Shown piece by piece: positions 40,502 to 48,826 of a stretch of DNA of 59,160 nucleotides. Source of the stretch: Oscillospiraceae bacterium. Its GTDB lineage: Bacteria > Bacillota > Clostridia > Oscillospirales > Acutalibacteraceae. The translations under genes and the position numbers were made by a program. The notes beneath the pieces are model-generated. The model saw only the letters and a list, made by a program, of their open reading frames with translations. It made no database searches and was not told the origin of the DNA. The DNA lies in contig JAISGQ010000043.1 of NCBI GenBank assembly GCA_031262985.1, forward strand, positions 1-59,160, given 5' to 3'. How positions within the stretch are numbered: position 1 is the stretch's first letter; the number at the start of each line of letters is the position of its first letter.

Positions 40502-40756
40502 ATGGCTGACAGACCTGAGAGACCCGAACGCGGCAGAGGCAACCGTAAAGGACGCAAGAAGGTTTGCGCGTTCTGCATGGATAATACGGGTACTATCGAT
40601 TATAAGGACGTAAACAAGCTCCGTAAGTACATCTCCGACAGAGCGAAGATTCTCCCGAGGAGAGTTACAGGTGCTTGCGCTCATCATCAGAGAGAGCTTA
40701 CAGTGGCTATCAAGCGTTCGAGACACGTCGCGCTTCTTCCGTTCACAAACGACTAA
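40502..40756 (+). CDS. rpsR: 30S ribosomal protein S18
   Basis: The 84-residue basic protein has [21 protein letters not shown] and the conserved [24 protein letters not shown]. It lies 134 nt after ssb in the same operon. AAAGGAGG precedes the ATG. It keeps CAFC and a further Cys, as in zinc-binding (C+) S18 forms. Confidence 0.96.
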   Translation: MADRPERPERGRGNRKGRKKVCAFCMDNTGTIDYKDVNKLRKYISDRAKILPRRVTGACAHHQRELTVAIKRSRHVALLPFTND

Positions 40757-40806
40757 AAGTCGTTACGACTAAGAGGTCGGTTTCGGAGAATACACTACAG
40801 CAGAAA

Positions 40807-40848
40807 ATATCCTGTCATTCGAGGCGCAAGCCGCGAATGACAGGATAT
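40807..40848 (+). terminator. terminator of rpsF-ssb-rpsR
   Basis: ATATCCTGTCATTCG and CGAATGACAGGATAT form a perfect 15-bp stem around a GC-rich loop, 50 nt after rpsR. Confidence 0.75.
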
Positions 40849-40927
40849 GATAAGCAGGTGCGTAGCTATGGGTGCGTAACTACGGGTTCGGACTGCGACT
40901 ACGGGCGCGTAGTGTAGTATAAAATTT

Positions 40928-41003
40928 GCGGAATTAGCTCATCCGGTAGAGCGCCACCTTCCCAAGGTGGATGTGGCGAGTTCGAGTCTCGTATTCCGCT
41001 CCA
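40928..41003 (+). tRNA. tRNA-Gly (CCC)
   Basis: A 76-nt cloverleaf including an encoded CCA. The acceptor stem is GCGGAAT/ATTCCGC, the anticodon stem CCACC/GGTGG with loop TTCCCAA (anticodon CCC), and the T arm carries GTTCGAGTC. It reads GGG codons. A terminator follows directly. Confidence 0.96.
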
Positions 41004-41030
41004 AAAAGTGCCTCTGCGGAGGCACTTTTT
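41004..41030 (+). terminator. terminator of tRNA-Gly
   Basis: AAAAGTGCCTC/GAGGCACTTTT with a TGCG loop starts right after the CCA end and finishes in a T-run. Confidence 0.9.
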
Positions 41031-41353
41031 GTATTCATCATTTATCATTAGCAAAGCGAATCATTTATCATTTTTCATTTAAATCTTCGCCCTCAGTCGA
41101 AACGTATGCAGTACCCTTCCATGTACTTATGCCTTAATAATTAACCACTGCCCCGCCTTTTGGGGCAGTGGTTAATTTCTCATTAGAGTGACAGTCCGAC
41201 TGCACTATTCATTTCTCCTATAGGGAATAGACAACCTGTAAAACATACCCGCACAAAATCAAAAATAGGACACGAGTAAACAAGAGCAAAAGAGAGATAA
41301 CGGGAGAAAACGAGAGATTACATATCGGTACATCGTTTTTTTATAAAAATTGC
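41031..41353. other. intergenic region with one perfect hairpin
   Basis: No gene is visible. A perfect 14-bp hairpin TTAACCACTGCCCC / GGGGCAGTGGTTAA is at 41141-41175, followed by TTTCT. It looks like a terminator that has no gene in front of it. Short TCATTTATCAT repeats lie at 41035-41078. Confidence 0.6.
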
Positions 41354-41382
41354 TTGACAGCGGCAATTCCTTATGTTAAGAT
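41354..41382 (+). promoter_or_regulatory. promoter of rplM-rpsI
   Basis: TTGACA (41354-41359), a 17-nt spacer and TAAGAT (41377-41382). The leader of about 65 nt could hold an L13-type autoregulatory element, but I cannot confirm the fold by eye. Confidence 0.75.
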
Positions 41383-41455
41383 AACTCTCGCAGTGTGAAT
41401 CCTCCCCTATTTTCGGAGTGATTTGCGTATTTAATTAATTAGGGAGGAAATATTT

Positions 41456-41884
41456 ATGTCAACGTTTATGCCCAAAGCAGGACAGGTGTCCCGCAAGTGG
41501 TATGTGATTGATGCGGCGGGCAAACCGCTCGGCAGAGTGGCGGCTGAGGCAGCAGTTCTGCTTCGCGGCAAGCATAAGCCTACTTTCGCGCCTCATGTAG
41601 ATTGCGGCGACCACGTAATCATCATCAATTGCAAGGATATCGTCCTGACAGGCAGGAAGATGGAGAACAAGATTTACTACCGCTTCACAGGCTATATCGG
41701 CAACCTCAAGTCAACAAAGGCGAGAATTCTTCTTAAGAGCAAGCCGACACGTCCGATGGAGCTTGCAGTAAAGGGTATGCTCCCCGACACAACAATCGGC
41801 AGAGCGGCACTCACAAGACTTCGTCTTTACGCAGGAGCGGAACACAAGCATCAGGCTCAGTCACCTGAGACCTGGGAATTTTAG
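41456..41884 (+). CDS. rplM: 50S ribosomal protein L13
   Basis: The 142-residue large-subunit protein includes [21 protein letters not shown], the block [18 protein letters not shown] and [29 protein letters not shown] precedes the ATG. It is followed 20 nt later by rpsI, the usual pair. Confidence 0.97.
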   Translation: MSTFMPKAGQVSRKWYVIDAAGKPLGRVAAEAAVLLRGKHKPTFAPHVDCGDHVIIINCKDIVLTGRKMENKIYYRFTGYIGNLKSTKARILLKSKPTRPMELAVKGMLPDTTIGRAALTRLRLYAGAEHKHQAQSPETWEF

Positions 41885-41904
41885 GAGAGGGAGGATAATC
41901 AATT

Positions 41905-42306
41905 ATGTACGATAAGACGCCATATTTTTACGGAACAGGCAGAAGAAAGTCTTCCGTAGCAAGAGTTCGCATATATCAGGGAACAGGCAAAATCACAATC
42001 AACGACCGCGACATTGACGATTACTTCGGACTTGAGACACTCAAGCTGATTGTCCGCCAGCCCCTTACACTGACAAACACCTCGGAGAGATTCGACATCG
42101 TCTGCCGCGTAAACGGCGGCGGAGTTACAGGTCAGGCGGGTGCAATCCGTCACGGCATCTCCCGCGCGTTGCTCCAGTTTGATTCAGAGAACCTCCGCCC
42201 TGCACTCAAGAAGGCGGGCTTCCTCACTCGTGACCCGAGAATGAAGGAAAGAAAGAAGTACGGACTCAAGGCGGCTCGCCGCGCTCCGCAGTTCTCAAAG
42301 AGATAA
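41905..42306 (+). CDS. rpsI: 30S ribosomal protein S9
   Basis: The 133-residue protein includes [16 protein letters not shown] and the C-terminal [24 protein letters not shown], whose tail reaches the P-site tRNA. The last 13 bp (from CTCAAAGAGATA) form the attachment site of the integrated element that follows, and the same 12 bp recur at 49648-49659. The gene is intact because the element re-creates its end. Confidence 0.97.
   Translation: MYDKTPYFYGTGRRKSSVARVRIYQGTGKITINDRDIDDYFGLETLKLIVRQPLTLTNTSERFDIVCRVNGGGVTGQAGAIRHGISRALLQFDSENLRPALKKAGFLTRDPRMKERKKYGLKAARRAPQFSKR
42294..42305. repeat. attachment site (integrase-proximal end)
   Basis: CTCAAAGAGATA covers the end of rpsI (codons Ser-Lys-Arg and part of the stop). 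The identical 12 bp are at 49648-49659 in the same orientation. Confidence 0.75.
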
Positions 42307-42320
42307 TACGCACAAATATA

Positions 42321-42364
42321 AAAAGCCTGTATTCAAGCGGTTTTACGCCTGTTTACAGGCTTTT
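42321..42364 (+). terminator. terminator after rpsI, inside the element
   Basis: AAAAGCCTGT and ACAGGCTTTT pair around an inner AGCGG...CGCCT region, 15 nt after the rpsI stop, followed by TTTTCTT. Confidence 0.75.
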
Positions 42365-42483
42365 CTTATACCCTCTAATGCTCCAAAACCCATTAAAAAA
42401 CCATTACGCACACAAAAACCATCATAAGGCGGTACACTCTCTAACAAAATTTACCGTCATATTTGGCTTATCGTTCGGGGCTG

Positions 42484-42576
42484 TTGACGAAAGACGAAAA
42501 TGACGTTGTGTCTGAACTTTCCAACATTGACGATAATGACAACGTTGACGAACTTGACGAAAATGACGATAACGAC
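42484..42576 (+). repeat. 9-bp-periodic block, left copy
   Basis: It begins TTGACGAAAGACGAAAATGAC, and from about 42525 it continues as NNTGACNNN units every 9 bp. A related block lies at 49237-49327 in opposite orientation. The sequence is open in one frame (Asp/Asn-rich, xD[DEN] tripeptides; frame 42463-42768 with TTG start), but no ribosome site is visible. It may be iterons or a coding relic. Confidence 0.8.
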
Positions 42577-42792
42577 AAAATAGCCGTCAATGTTCTTTCG
42601 GTCTGCTGTTGTGGTAATGAGCTTATGCCGATAGTCAAGAGTAAACCCGAAAACGTGTCAAGCAGTTATTGTAACAGGGGCGTATATGGACGGCTTGCCG
42701 CTAACACGATTAAGTGTTTATTTGTTTGCGAATATCTGTCTGTTTTCGATAAATTCTTTTTCGTGTAAAGACTTGCTCGAAAGTCCCAATAA

Positions 42793-42823
42793 AAAAGCCC
42801 TCGGCGTTATCACCGGGGCTTTA
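42793..42823 (-). terminator. terminator of the integrase gene
   Basis: On the minus strand AAAGCCCCGGTG and CGCCGAGGGCTTT pair imperfectly and TTTTATT follows, about 85 nt after the integrase stop. Confidence 0.75.
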
Positions 42824-42908
42824 AGGCTTTAATCGTTGTGCTTTATCAAGTATGCTAATAACAACGGTACAAACAATATCACGCATATTATAAACATCTC
42901 GTTCCCTC

Positions 42909-44180
42909 CTATGCTCGTTTGCTGTTCTTGTACAGCGCGTCCGCTAACACGGCGTTTGCTCTCTGCTGTGCTTCCTCGTTGGCGTGACTGTACACGTTCA
43001 ATGTAATAGCGGGGTCGGCGTGTCCTAACTTCTCACTAACGCTTACAATGTCCGCTCCGTTGGCTATGCTGATTGTTGCCATTGTATGACGTAAAGCGTG
43101 AGGGTGTATGCCGGGCAAATTATACTTCTTACCGAAACGGCTCAAATAGCTTGTAGGGGCTTGCGGGTGCATCATTTGTCCGTTGTCCTGTGTGAAACAA
43201 TAGCCTGTCGGGAAAATGCCCTGTCCGAATATCAAGCGGGTTTGTTCCGTTCTCCACTCTGCCAACACCGACAATACAGGGGCGTTAAGGTAAATAACAC
43301 GGCTCTTGTGGCTCTTGGGCGTGGAAATGTAAACGCCTTTCCCCGGCGTATACTGTGCGTTGCAATGAATGTTTGTCTTGCCTGTCTTGAAGTCAATATC
43401 ACTCCATTTCAAGCCTACAATTTCACCACGGCGGCAACCGCTATCAATAGCGAACATAACAAGGGCTTTCCATTTGAGCGGTTCTTTGTCCAAACACTCC
43501 ATAATGTATTGTACTTCCTCTTCGGAATATACAACCGCTTCTTTTGGTGTTTCGCCTTTGCGGGGCTTTGGGCGTTTCATATTCTGCATAGGGCTAAAAG
43601 GTATTACTTCATTCTCAACGGCGTTTTCAAAGAGGGCGTGAAGAATGATATAATGCTTTAACACGGTTTTATGTGCAAGCGGTTCACCTGTAAACTCGTT
43701 CTTGCCGTTCGCTTGTAAATCGGTTATATACTGCTTGACGGTCAAGTGTGTTATGTCCTCCATACGCATTTCACCGAAAACAGGCAAAACCTTTTTGAGC
43801 GTGTCTTTGTAATTCGCTAACGTACCGGGGGCGAATGTTGCGGATTTTTCTTTAATGAATATCTCCGCATATCGGGCGAATGTCGGCTTGCGTTCTTGCT
43901 CTGCTTGCTCTCGTTTTGCCTGTTCGGTTTGCTCGATAATCAAGGCTTTTTCTTGCTCTTTTGTCAAGACTTCACCACGATCACAAGCGGCTTGAAACGC
44001 TCCTGCAACTCGTTCTAATTCCTTTTTGGCTTTGTTGTCGCTCCATCCGTCCGGGCGTGTCCACGTCATAGTATAGGGCTTTAACGCCTTTTTGCTTATC
44101 GGGTCATAACCACGGCTTACCCGAATTTCATAACTGATAATTTCCCCGGCTTTGTTCTTTCGCGGTCTGTACGATGCCAT
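42909..44180 (-). CDS. tyrosine site-specific integrase
   Basis: The 423-residue integrase has an N-terminal arm-binding domain (YRPRKNKAGEIISYEIRVSRG), a core-binding SAM-like domain (FARYAEIFIKEKSATFAPGTL, about 105-200) and the catalytic domain. Catalytic residues are visible in CRRGEIVGLKWSDID (first Arg), HALRHTMATISIANGADIV (HxxR) and LGHADPAITLNVYSH (His and the Tyr nucleophile). It should integrate and excise the element at the rpsI 3' end, next to which it lies. It is Tn916-Int-like in layout. It is transcribed towards rpsI, after the 101-residue gene. Confidence 0.94.
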   Translation of the reverse strand: MASYRPRKNKAGEIISYEIRVSRGYDPISKKALKPYTMTWTRPDGWSDNKAKKELERVAGAFQAACDRGEVLTKEQEKALIIEQTEQAKREQAEQERKPTFARYAEIFIKEKSATFAPGTLANYKDTLKKVLPVFGEMRMEDITHLTVKQYITDLQANGKNEFTGEPLAHKTVLKHYIILHALFENAVENEVIPFSPMQNMKRPKPRKGETPKEAVVYSEEEVQYIMECLDKEPLKWKALVMFAIDSGCRRGEIVGLKWSDIDFKTGKTNIHCNAQYTPGKGVYISTPKSHKSRVIYLNAPVLSVLAEWRTEQTRLIFGQGIFPTGYCFTQDNGQMMHPQAPTSYLSRFGKKYNLPGIHPHALRHTMATISIANGADIVSVSEKLGHADPAITLNVYSHANEEAQQRANAVLADALYKNSKRA

Positions 44181-44193
44181 ACTGATAACCTCC

Positions 44194-44499
44194 TTATTTG
44201 CCGTAACCTAATACATATGCTTCATACGCATTAGGCATATTTGAAAAATCAAGCGAATTGCTTGTTTGCTTTAATTCCACTTGTAACTGTTTGCCGTTGT
44301 AATTCGGCTTAATTGCCTTGACTATTGCAAGACCTAACATCTCAACCATTGCGGCGGCGTTCGGGAATGTTACTTTTATTCCCCAATCGTCACGGCTTAC
44401 AAGAAATGTCATTCCGTCCGGCGTTACCGCCGCCAATTGTTTAACTGTCATTGTATTAACCTCCATAGGTTCAAGTGTTTTGTTGGCTTGTTTGTTCAT
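44194..44499 (-). CDS. hypothetical element protein
   Basis: The 101-residue protein is of unknown function. It has a central amphipathic block (TPDGMTFLVSRDDWGIKVTF, NAAAMVEMLGLAIVKAI) and no HTH I can see. It starts behind AAAGGAGTTAGGG, 33 nt downstream of its promoter, and precedes the integrase by 13 nt, so both are in one transcript. Confidence 0.65.
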   Translation of the reverse strand: MNKQANKTLEPMEVNTMTVKQLAAVTPDGMTFLVSRDDWGIKVTFPNAAAMVEMLGLAIVKAIKPNYNGKQLQVELKQTSNSLDFSNMPNAYEAYVLGYGK

Positions 44500-44531
44500 T
44501 GCCCTAACTCCTTTCGTTTCGCTATAGTTTC

Positions 44532-44560
44532 ATTATACACTATATCGCAACGTTTGTCAA
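44532..44560 (-). promoter_or_regulatory. leftward promoter of the integrase operon
   Basis: TTGACA (44560-44555), a 17-nt spacer and TATAAT (44537-44532) on the minus strand form a consensus sigma-A promoter. It faces the promoter at 44600-44628, and repressor binding between them is likely. Confidence 0.8.
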
Positions 44561-44599
44561 CACTTTTTCAAATATTTTTATTCGGTAGAGTGTTTTTAA

Positions 44600-44628
44600 T
44601 TGCATTATGGTTTAGAATGTGCTATAAT
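44600..44628 (+). promoter_or_regulatory. rightward promoter of the HTH regulator
   Basis: TTGCAT (44600-44605), a 17-nt spacer and TATAAT (44623-44628) lie 34 nt upstream of the regulator's ATG. Confidence 0.75.
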
Positions 44629-44661
44629 GGAGATACACAAGCAATAATAGGAGGGAACGCA

Positions 44662-44898
44662 ATGAGCGAAAAATTAAACATTGTCCGTAATGAGATTAAA
44701 TCATATATCGCGGCTTCGGGTTGGTCTTTGGTTGATATAGTCGCAAAGATGAACGAAAGTCGCTCTAAGGACGAACAAACAACGCCGCAAAACATCTCAA
44801 ACAAGCTCACTCGCGGCACGATTAAGTATAGTGAAGTGAAAGAGATAGCGAACATTATCGGCTATGCTATCACTTGGGAAAACAAGAACGGGGGCTAA
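44662..44898 (+). CDS. small helix-turn-helix regulator of the element
   Basis: The 78-residue protein reads IRNEIKSYIAASGWSLVDIV-type helix, NESRSKDEQTTPQNISNKLT and EVKEIANIIGYAITWENKN, which is an XRE-like fold with DNA-reading helix at QNISNKLTRG. TAGGAGGG precedes the ATG. It is divergent from the integrase operon, the usual place for the element's repressor. Confidence 0.75.
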   Translation: MSEKLNIVRNEIKSYIAASGWSLVDIVAKMNESRSKDEQTTPQNISNKLTRGTIKYSEVKEIANIIGYAITWENKNGG

Positions 44899-44902
44899 TG
44901 TT

Positions 44903-44977
44903 ATGTGGATTATCTGTGCTATTCTGTTTGTGCCTTGTTTGCTTGCGTACTTGATAAAACATAACGACAGGAAATAA
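44903..44977 (+). CDS. 24-residue membrane peptide
   Basis: The peptide MWIICAILFVPCLLAYLIKH plus NDRK is one membrane span with a short basic tail. GGGGG lies at 44889-44893, 9 nt upstream of the ATG, and the next gene follows after 12 nt. The compact packing supports translation. Function is unknown. Confidence 0.5.
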   Translation: MWIICAILFVPCLLAYLIKHNDRK

Positions 44978-44989
44978 AGGAGTCCGACA

Positions 44990-45625
44990 ATGGATATAAA
45001 CATTGACATACTTCATACAAGCGAATTGAATAACTACGATAACGCTTTAGCTATCAAGCAAGCTCAAAAGAAGTATGATAAACTCGCCAAAAAGGGCAAA
45101 GACCCGCTCGCCGTTGCTATGGCTAAAAAACAATTGGAGGACACTTTGTTGTTTTCCGACTGCTTTTGTCCGGGCTATCATAAGGGCTTTACCGACAATG
45201 TAGAGGGCGTGTTGTTTTCAAACCAACATAGGCTTATCAAGTTGTTTGATAGCGTGTTCCCCTATGAAAAAGTTGCCCGATACAGCATTAACGGCGTATT
45301 TCAAGATAAGGCGTATACAACCACTAAGAACAAAGGCGGGGTAGGTAGGGCTATAATTGGCGGTGCGTTGTTCGGCGGCGTTGGTGCTGTGGTCGGTGCT
45401 GTTACATCGGGTTCACGCTCTCAAACCGTGCAATATCAAACACAAACAGGCTTTACCCTGCACATCTTTGACGGCGGCGGGAATTGTTTAGGCGGGGTTC
45501 AAATGCCGGGTGAGGGTTTGTTCAATGACAAAATCCCTAAGTCATTTAACCGTATAGCCTTTGTTTTGGATGCAATTATCAAGGAAAATCAAGATAAAGC
45601 CGACATTCAATTTGACGGCGAATAA
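44990..45625 (+). CDS. hypothetical element protein with Gly-rich hydrophobic segment
   Basis: This 211-residue protein is not assigned. The N-terminal third is charged (KQAQKKYDKLAKKGKDPLAV), the middle resembles a small beta-domain (VLFSNQHRLIKLFDSVFPYEKVARYSING), then GVGRAIIGGALFGGVGAVVG forms a glycine-zipper-like membrane segment, and a beta-rich tail (YQTQTGFTLHIFDGGGNCLG) follows. This order, domain plus glycine zipper plus domain, is common in phage and element proteins. AAGGAG precedes the ATG. Confidence 0.7.
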   Translation: MDINIDILHTSELNNYDNALAIKQAQKKYDKLAKKGKDPLAVAMAKKQLEDTLLFSDCFCPGYHKGFTDNVEGVLFSNQHRLIKLFDSVFPYEKVARYSINGVFQDKAYTTTKNKGGVGRAIIGGALFGGVGAVVGAVTSGSRSQTVQYQTQTGFTLHIFDGGGNCLGGVQMPGEGLFNDKIPKSFNRIAFVLDAIIKENQDKADIQFDGE

Positions 45626-45660
45626 AACGCCCCGCCCGGTAAAGGGTAGGGCGTTCCCGC

Positions 45661-45908
45661 TCATATCAAACCCGCTATCCTCGCAAACTCCTTATAGGCT
45701 TTGTCTATCAAGACAAAATCTTTTGAGTTGTGGAGGGCTTCGCCTATAACCGCCTTTTATTGTCCGGCAATTGCTCCAGTACAGACAACGCCGCTTTATA
45801 CAAGGTCGGTGAAAAGTCAATCTCGGAATCGCCAAGCGGTTTATTGCCCTGTGATACAGCAAGACGGAAATAATGCCGTGCTATGCCGCTGTAATGGGTT
45901 CGGCTCAT
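45661..45908 (-). pseudogene. small frameshifted gene, translationally coupled
   Basis: An ATG overlaps the stop of the upstream coiled-coil gene as ATGA. The frame MSRTHYSGIARHYFRLAVSQ... ends after 54 codons at 45744. In the -1 frame, right after an AAAA run at about 45755, an open reading continues as KAVIGEALHNSKDFVLIDKA and on to a stop at 45661. The whole would make about 82 residues. Either a 1-nt indel broke it or -1 frameshifting joins the two parts. Family unknown. Confidence 0.55.
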
Positions 45909-46717
45909 TGTTCACCGTCCTTAAAGCCGTCAATGAATCCATCGGGTTCGGGTGTAGGTTCGGCGGTCGGTTCTTCGTCCTCTTGCGGCTCTTTTACTTC
46001 GGGTTGTTTGAAAAGCCCGTTGCCGTTAAGACGCTCGCTGTACATATCCAACAATAGCTCCGTTCCCACTTGTGAAAAGCCGTCAAAATCGGGGAATCTG
46101 ATACCCTTTTCAAGCTCTTTCGCTGTGTCCTCGACAATGCCGCGCCGAACGTCTATACTGTCCCGCAAGTCAAGCACAACGTCCAAACTGTATTCCGCTT
46201 CGTGCTTGGAAAAATATTCACGCAAAGCACGACAAAACAATGGATTATCACAATTACGCTCGTGAAGTGTCTGCAATTCGTCCGCTGATAACGTCAACGG
46301 CAAGCGCAACAAGTCAAAGTCCTTTGTAATGTTTTCGGGGTTCATTGCGGCGGCTTCTAATGCCGTCAAATGGTCAAGATATATCTTTGTGTATGCCTTT
46401 ATAGCGGCAACTGCTTTTTCAGCGTCCGGCACACGCTGTTTGTGTTCTGCGGTACGGCGTTCAAGCTCTGCTCCTAAATAGTTTTGACGTAATTCGTCAT
46501 AACCTTTGCTGTGCTTTTCCTTTGCCGTGAGATAGCCGTTATACACTTCGCGGCATTTCTCAATATAGGGGAACGGTTGCGGCTTGGTGTTAAATCCGTA
46601 TTCCTCCGCTTCTTGGTCGTAAAGCTCCATCAATCGGGCGTGTCGCTCGTTGGATACTCTGCGTTTTTCGTCAAGCTCCTGTTTCTTCTGCTCTAAAAAA
46701 TCTTTAGAAAGTGCCAT
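45905..46717 (-). CDS. coiled-coil protein of the element
   Basis: The 270-residue protein is highly charged and mostly helical. LSKDFLEQKKQELDEKRRVS and ELYDQEAEEYGF are followed by a long Glu/Arg/Ala-rich helix region (about 60-130), a mixed middle (LDVVLDLRDSIDVRRGIV) and an acidic Pro/Glu tail ending DGFIDGFKDGEQ. No domain is recognised. The tail recalls phage scaffolding or assembly-interfering proteins, which is a guess. It starts 46 nt after the TerS-like gene in the same operon. Confidence 0.65.
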   Translation of the reverse strand: MALSKDFLEQKKQELDEKRRVSNERHARLMELYDQEAEEYGFNTKPQPFPYIEKCREVYNGYLTAKEKHSKGYDELRQNYLGAELERRTAEHKQRVPDAEKAVAAIKAYTKIYLDHLTALEAAAMNPENITKDFDLLRLPLTLSADELQTLHERNCDNPLFCRALREYFSKHEAEYSLDVVLDLRDSIDVRRGIVEDTAKELEKGIRFPDFDGFSQVGTELLLDMYSERLNGNGLFKQPEVKEPQEDEEPTAEPTPEPDGFIDGFKDGEQ

Positions 46718-46763
46718 AATAAAACCATCCTTTCATAATTAACCGCTAATAGCGGATTTTTGA

Positions 46764-47324
46764 TTATTCGTCTGTGTCTAACAGATACCGCCGCCGAATT
46801 TCATCAGCGTCAAATTCCTGTTCTTCCATAGGTTGAGCAACCGCCGCAAGGTCAACACGGTCAACAAACCCGTGAGAATTTTTCAGAATGAAAATACTCA
46901 TAATCGGGTTTGCACTACCATATAACCCCGCATTTTGCAAAATATCCGCAAACGCTTCTTTGACTTGCTGTATAAAATCGGTTGTCGGGTGTGACGGGTG
47001 GGCTAACAAGAATTGATTTAGATTTTGCCGTGAACAACCAAACGCCAACGCAAGCCCGGACACGCTCGGAAATACTTTTGCTTGCTCTGCCGCTTCCATA
47101 TAGGCAAAAGTCCGCTCTTGTACTGCTTGCGTGTCCTTTAGGTCAATGTGCGGTCGGTTCGCGGCTTCCTGTAACACTTCGCGCTTGGCGTGTGTAACCT
47201 CGGCAAGCTGTTCACCTTTGTGTTGGTCGCTCTGTTCCTTGTACAGCTTGCCTTTATAGCCGTTTCTGTTTGAATCGGCGGCAAGAGTTACCGCCATTTC
47301 GTCAACAGTAGGCAATTCATTCAT
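46764..47324 (-). CDS. terminase-small-subunit-like protein
   Basis: The 186-residue protein has an HTH-type segment VSGLALAFGCSRQNLNQFLL (about 88-107), followed by a helical region with IQQVKEAFADILQNAGLYGS and NPIMSIFILKNSHGFVDRVD. The last block strongly recalls phage terminase small subunits (xxIFxLKNxHGYxDK). It would bind DNA packaging sites. In phage satellites, TerS redirects helper packaging. The ATG overlaps the helicase stop (ATGA), so the two are coupled. No large subunit or capsid gene is present. Confidence in the family is moderate. Confidence 0.55.
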   Translation of the reverse strand: MNELPTVDEMAVTLAADSNRNGYKGKLYKEQSDQHKGEQLAEVTHAKREVLQEAANRPHIDLKDTQAVQERTFAYMEAAEQAKVFPSVSGLALAFGCSRQNLNQFLLAHPSHPTTDFIQQVKEAFADILQNAGLYGSANPIMSIFILKNSHGFVDRVDLAAVAQPMEEQEFDADEIRRRYLLDTDE

Positions 47325-48418
47325 TGGTTTAATCCCCCTTTATCAAGGTCAATTATCGGTGCTTTACGGACTGCCAAACCTCTTACCGATTTACCGCAAG
47401 ACTTGATTGTTTCGCCGTGCCAAACAAAACTACTCTCTGTTTTTCTGTCCTCTGCACTAACAATTATCTTGTCACGAATGTAAAGCTCCCGTGAAAGCCG
47501 TTTAACTTCGGCGTTCCACATTCTACCATCAAGCGTTGTTCCCGCTATACTGTTTAATGTTTCGTATGAAAGCCGCTCGATATTGTCATTTTCTTTCATA
47601 AGCTCCCGAACGATATAAACCAGTTTTTCGGCTTCATAAGGTACGCTGTTTGTTGTGCGTGTCTGTGACGTGTCCATATCTCCCGCCGATATGTCAACGT
47701 AACTACCGATAAGCACACCGCCCCGCTCGCCTATGGTATAACTGATACTTTTTCCTGTGGCGGCGTTTGAGCTTTTAACGTGTGCGGCAACACATCGCCC
47801 TTGATTGGCGGGGTCACGTCCGATTTGAATAACGCTTCTTGCCGCTCCGGGAATGTCTGCACTGCCTAACGAACGCAAAACTTGACTTTTGCCCTCCCTC
47901 GCCTTTGCCATATGTGCGACAAGGACGATAGCACAATTAGTTTCCTGTGCAACTGCCGCTAAATAGCTTAATATCGGGCGTGTTTGGTTGCTTTGGTTCA
48001 TCTGCAAGTCACTACCTAAGAAATTTTGTATCGGGTCAAACACTACCAGTTTAGCGTTTGTTTCCTTGATAGCGTCTTGTAAGCCCTCGTGAAGAAATGT
48101 AATCGCATAGGCTTCTTCTACCAAAAAGCACTTACTCACATCACCGCCGCTTGCTTCAATTCGCCCTCGCAAGGTTGATGAATCATCCTCCACGCTCAAC
48201 AGTAACACATTGCCTTGTGTCACTTGCTTATCAAGCAGTTTGCCGCCGTTCGATACTAACGCCGCCATTTTGCACATAAACGCCGTCTTACCCGCTCCCG
48301 GATCCCCCTGCAAGAGTGTAACTTTGTTGAGCGGAAAATACGGTTCTATTAACCATTCCGGCGGTTCATATGGTACATCAGCAAACGACTTGACTATTAA
48401 CTTGTGTTCATCTGCCAT
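47321..48418 (-). CDS. RepA-like hexameric helicase (AAA_25/RecA fold)
   Basis: The 365-residue ATPase has Walker A GDPGAGKTA (about 37-45) and Walker B KLVVFDPIQNF, then QTNCAIVLVAHMAKA-type sensor and RSLGSADIPGAARSVIQIGR, the RepA/DnaB-like block. It should unwind DNA in the element's replication. A longer open frame runs from 48508, but GGAGG before the ATG at 48418 is decisive. It overlaps the excisionase-like gene by 11 nt upstream and TerS by 4 nt downstream. Confidence 0.85.
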   Translation of the reverse strand: MADEHKLIVKSFADVPYEPPEWLIEPYFPLNKVTLLQGDPGAGKTAFMCKMAALVSNGGKLLDKQVTQGNVLLLSVEDDSSTLRGRIEASGGDVSKCFLVEEAYAITFLHEGLQDAIKETNAKLVVFDPIQNFLGSDLQMNQSNQTRPILSYLAAVAQETNCAIVLVAHMAKAREGKSQVLRSLGSADIPGAARSVIQIGRDPANQGRCVAAHVKSSNAATGKSISYTIGERGGVLIGSYVDISAGDMDTSQTRTTNSVPYEAEKLVYIVRELMKENDNIERLSYETLNSIAGTTLDGRMWNAEVKRLSRELYIRDKIIVSAEDRKTESSFVWHGETIKSCGKSVRGLAVRKAPIIDLDKGGLNQ

Positions 48419-48620
48419 ACTCCAAACCTCCCGCCGCTTCACGGTCAATCTGTTCAAGCAAGCGGGGTAAATGAATAAGTATACGCTTACCCGAACGAAC
48501 AAACGCAACTTTGCCGTCTTTTACGCCCATACGCAAGCTATAAGCAGATTTTCCGCTAATCTTTGCCGCTTGATTTACGCCTACTAATACGGGCGTGGTA
48601 CAAACAATTTGATTATTCAT
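48408..48620 (-). CDS. excisionase-type HTH DNA-binding protein
   Basis: The 70-residue protein has the MerR/HTH_17-like fold: VGVNQAAKISGKSAYSLRMG, then VRSGKRILIHLPRLLEQID with the conserved wing. It likely acts as excisionase or replication accessory protein. It lies in the helicase operon with overlaps on both sides. Confidence 0.8.
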   Translation of the reverse strand: MNNQIVCTTPVLVGVNQAAKISGKSAYSLRMGVKDGKVAFVRSGKRILIHLPRLLEQIDREAAGGLEYGR

Positions 48621-48789
48621 TCCCCGCCCTCTCTTTCTCTGCTTTGAGCTTCGCCCTGTACTTCTGATTTGAGCGGCGAACGCTCTCTTTGTGTGTTCTT
48701 CTCCATTCCTTTTTTACCGCTCTCCGTTCGGCTTGAATTTGCTCCCTTATCTCCTTTTCAATCGCGGCGCGTTCTTCTGTTGTTGCCAT
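48613..48789 (-). CDS. small highly charged protein
   Basis: The 58-residue protein is almost entirely helical and charged (ERAAIEKEIREQIQAERRAV, KKEWRRTHKESVRRSNQKYR). AAGGAG 12 nt upstream supports the ATG at 48789. The frame is open to 48849, but that part runs into the leader hairpin. It overlaps the next gene by 8 nt. It is probably nucleic-acid binding. Confidence 0.6.
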   Translation of the reverse strand: MATTEERAAIEKEIREQIQAERRAVKKEWRRTHKESVRRSNQKYRAKLKAEKERAGNE

Positions 48790-48826
48790 AGGTTCAAGCT
48801 CCTTTCTATTTCCGCGCAAAACAAAA

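Noticed and set aside
42463-42768. A protein-coding gene for the Asp/Asn-rich peptide
   Set aside because: Only a TTG start without a ribosome site. The same pattern occurs in inverted orientation at the other end, also without a start. Kept as a repeat, with coding origin left open.
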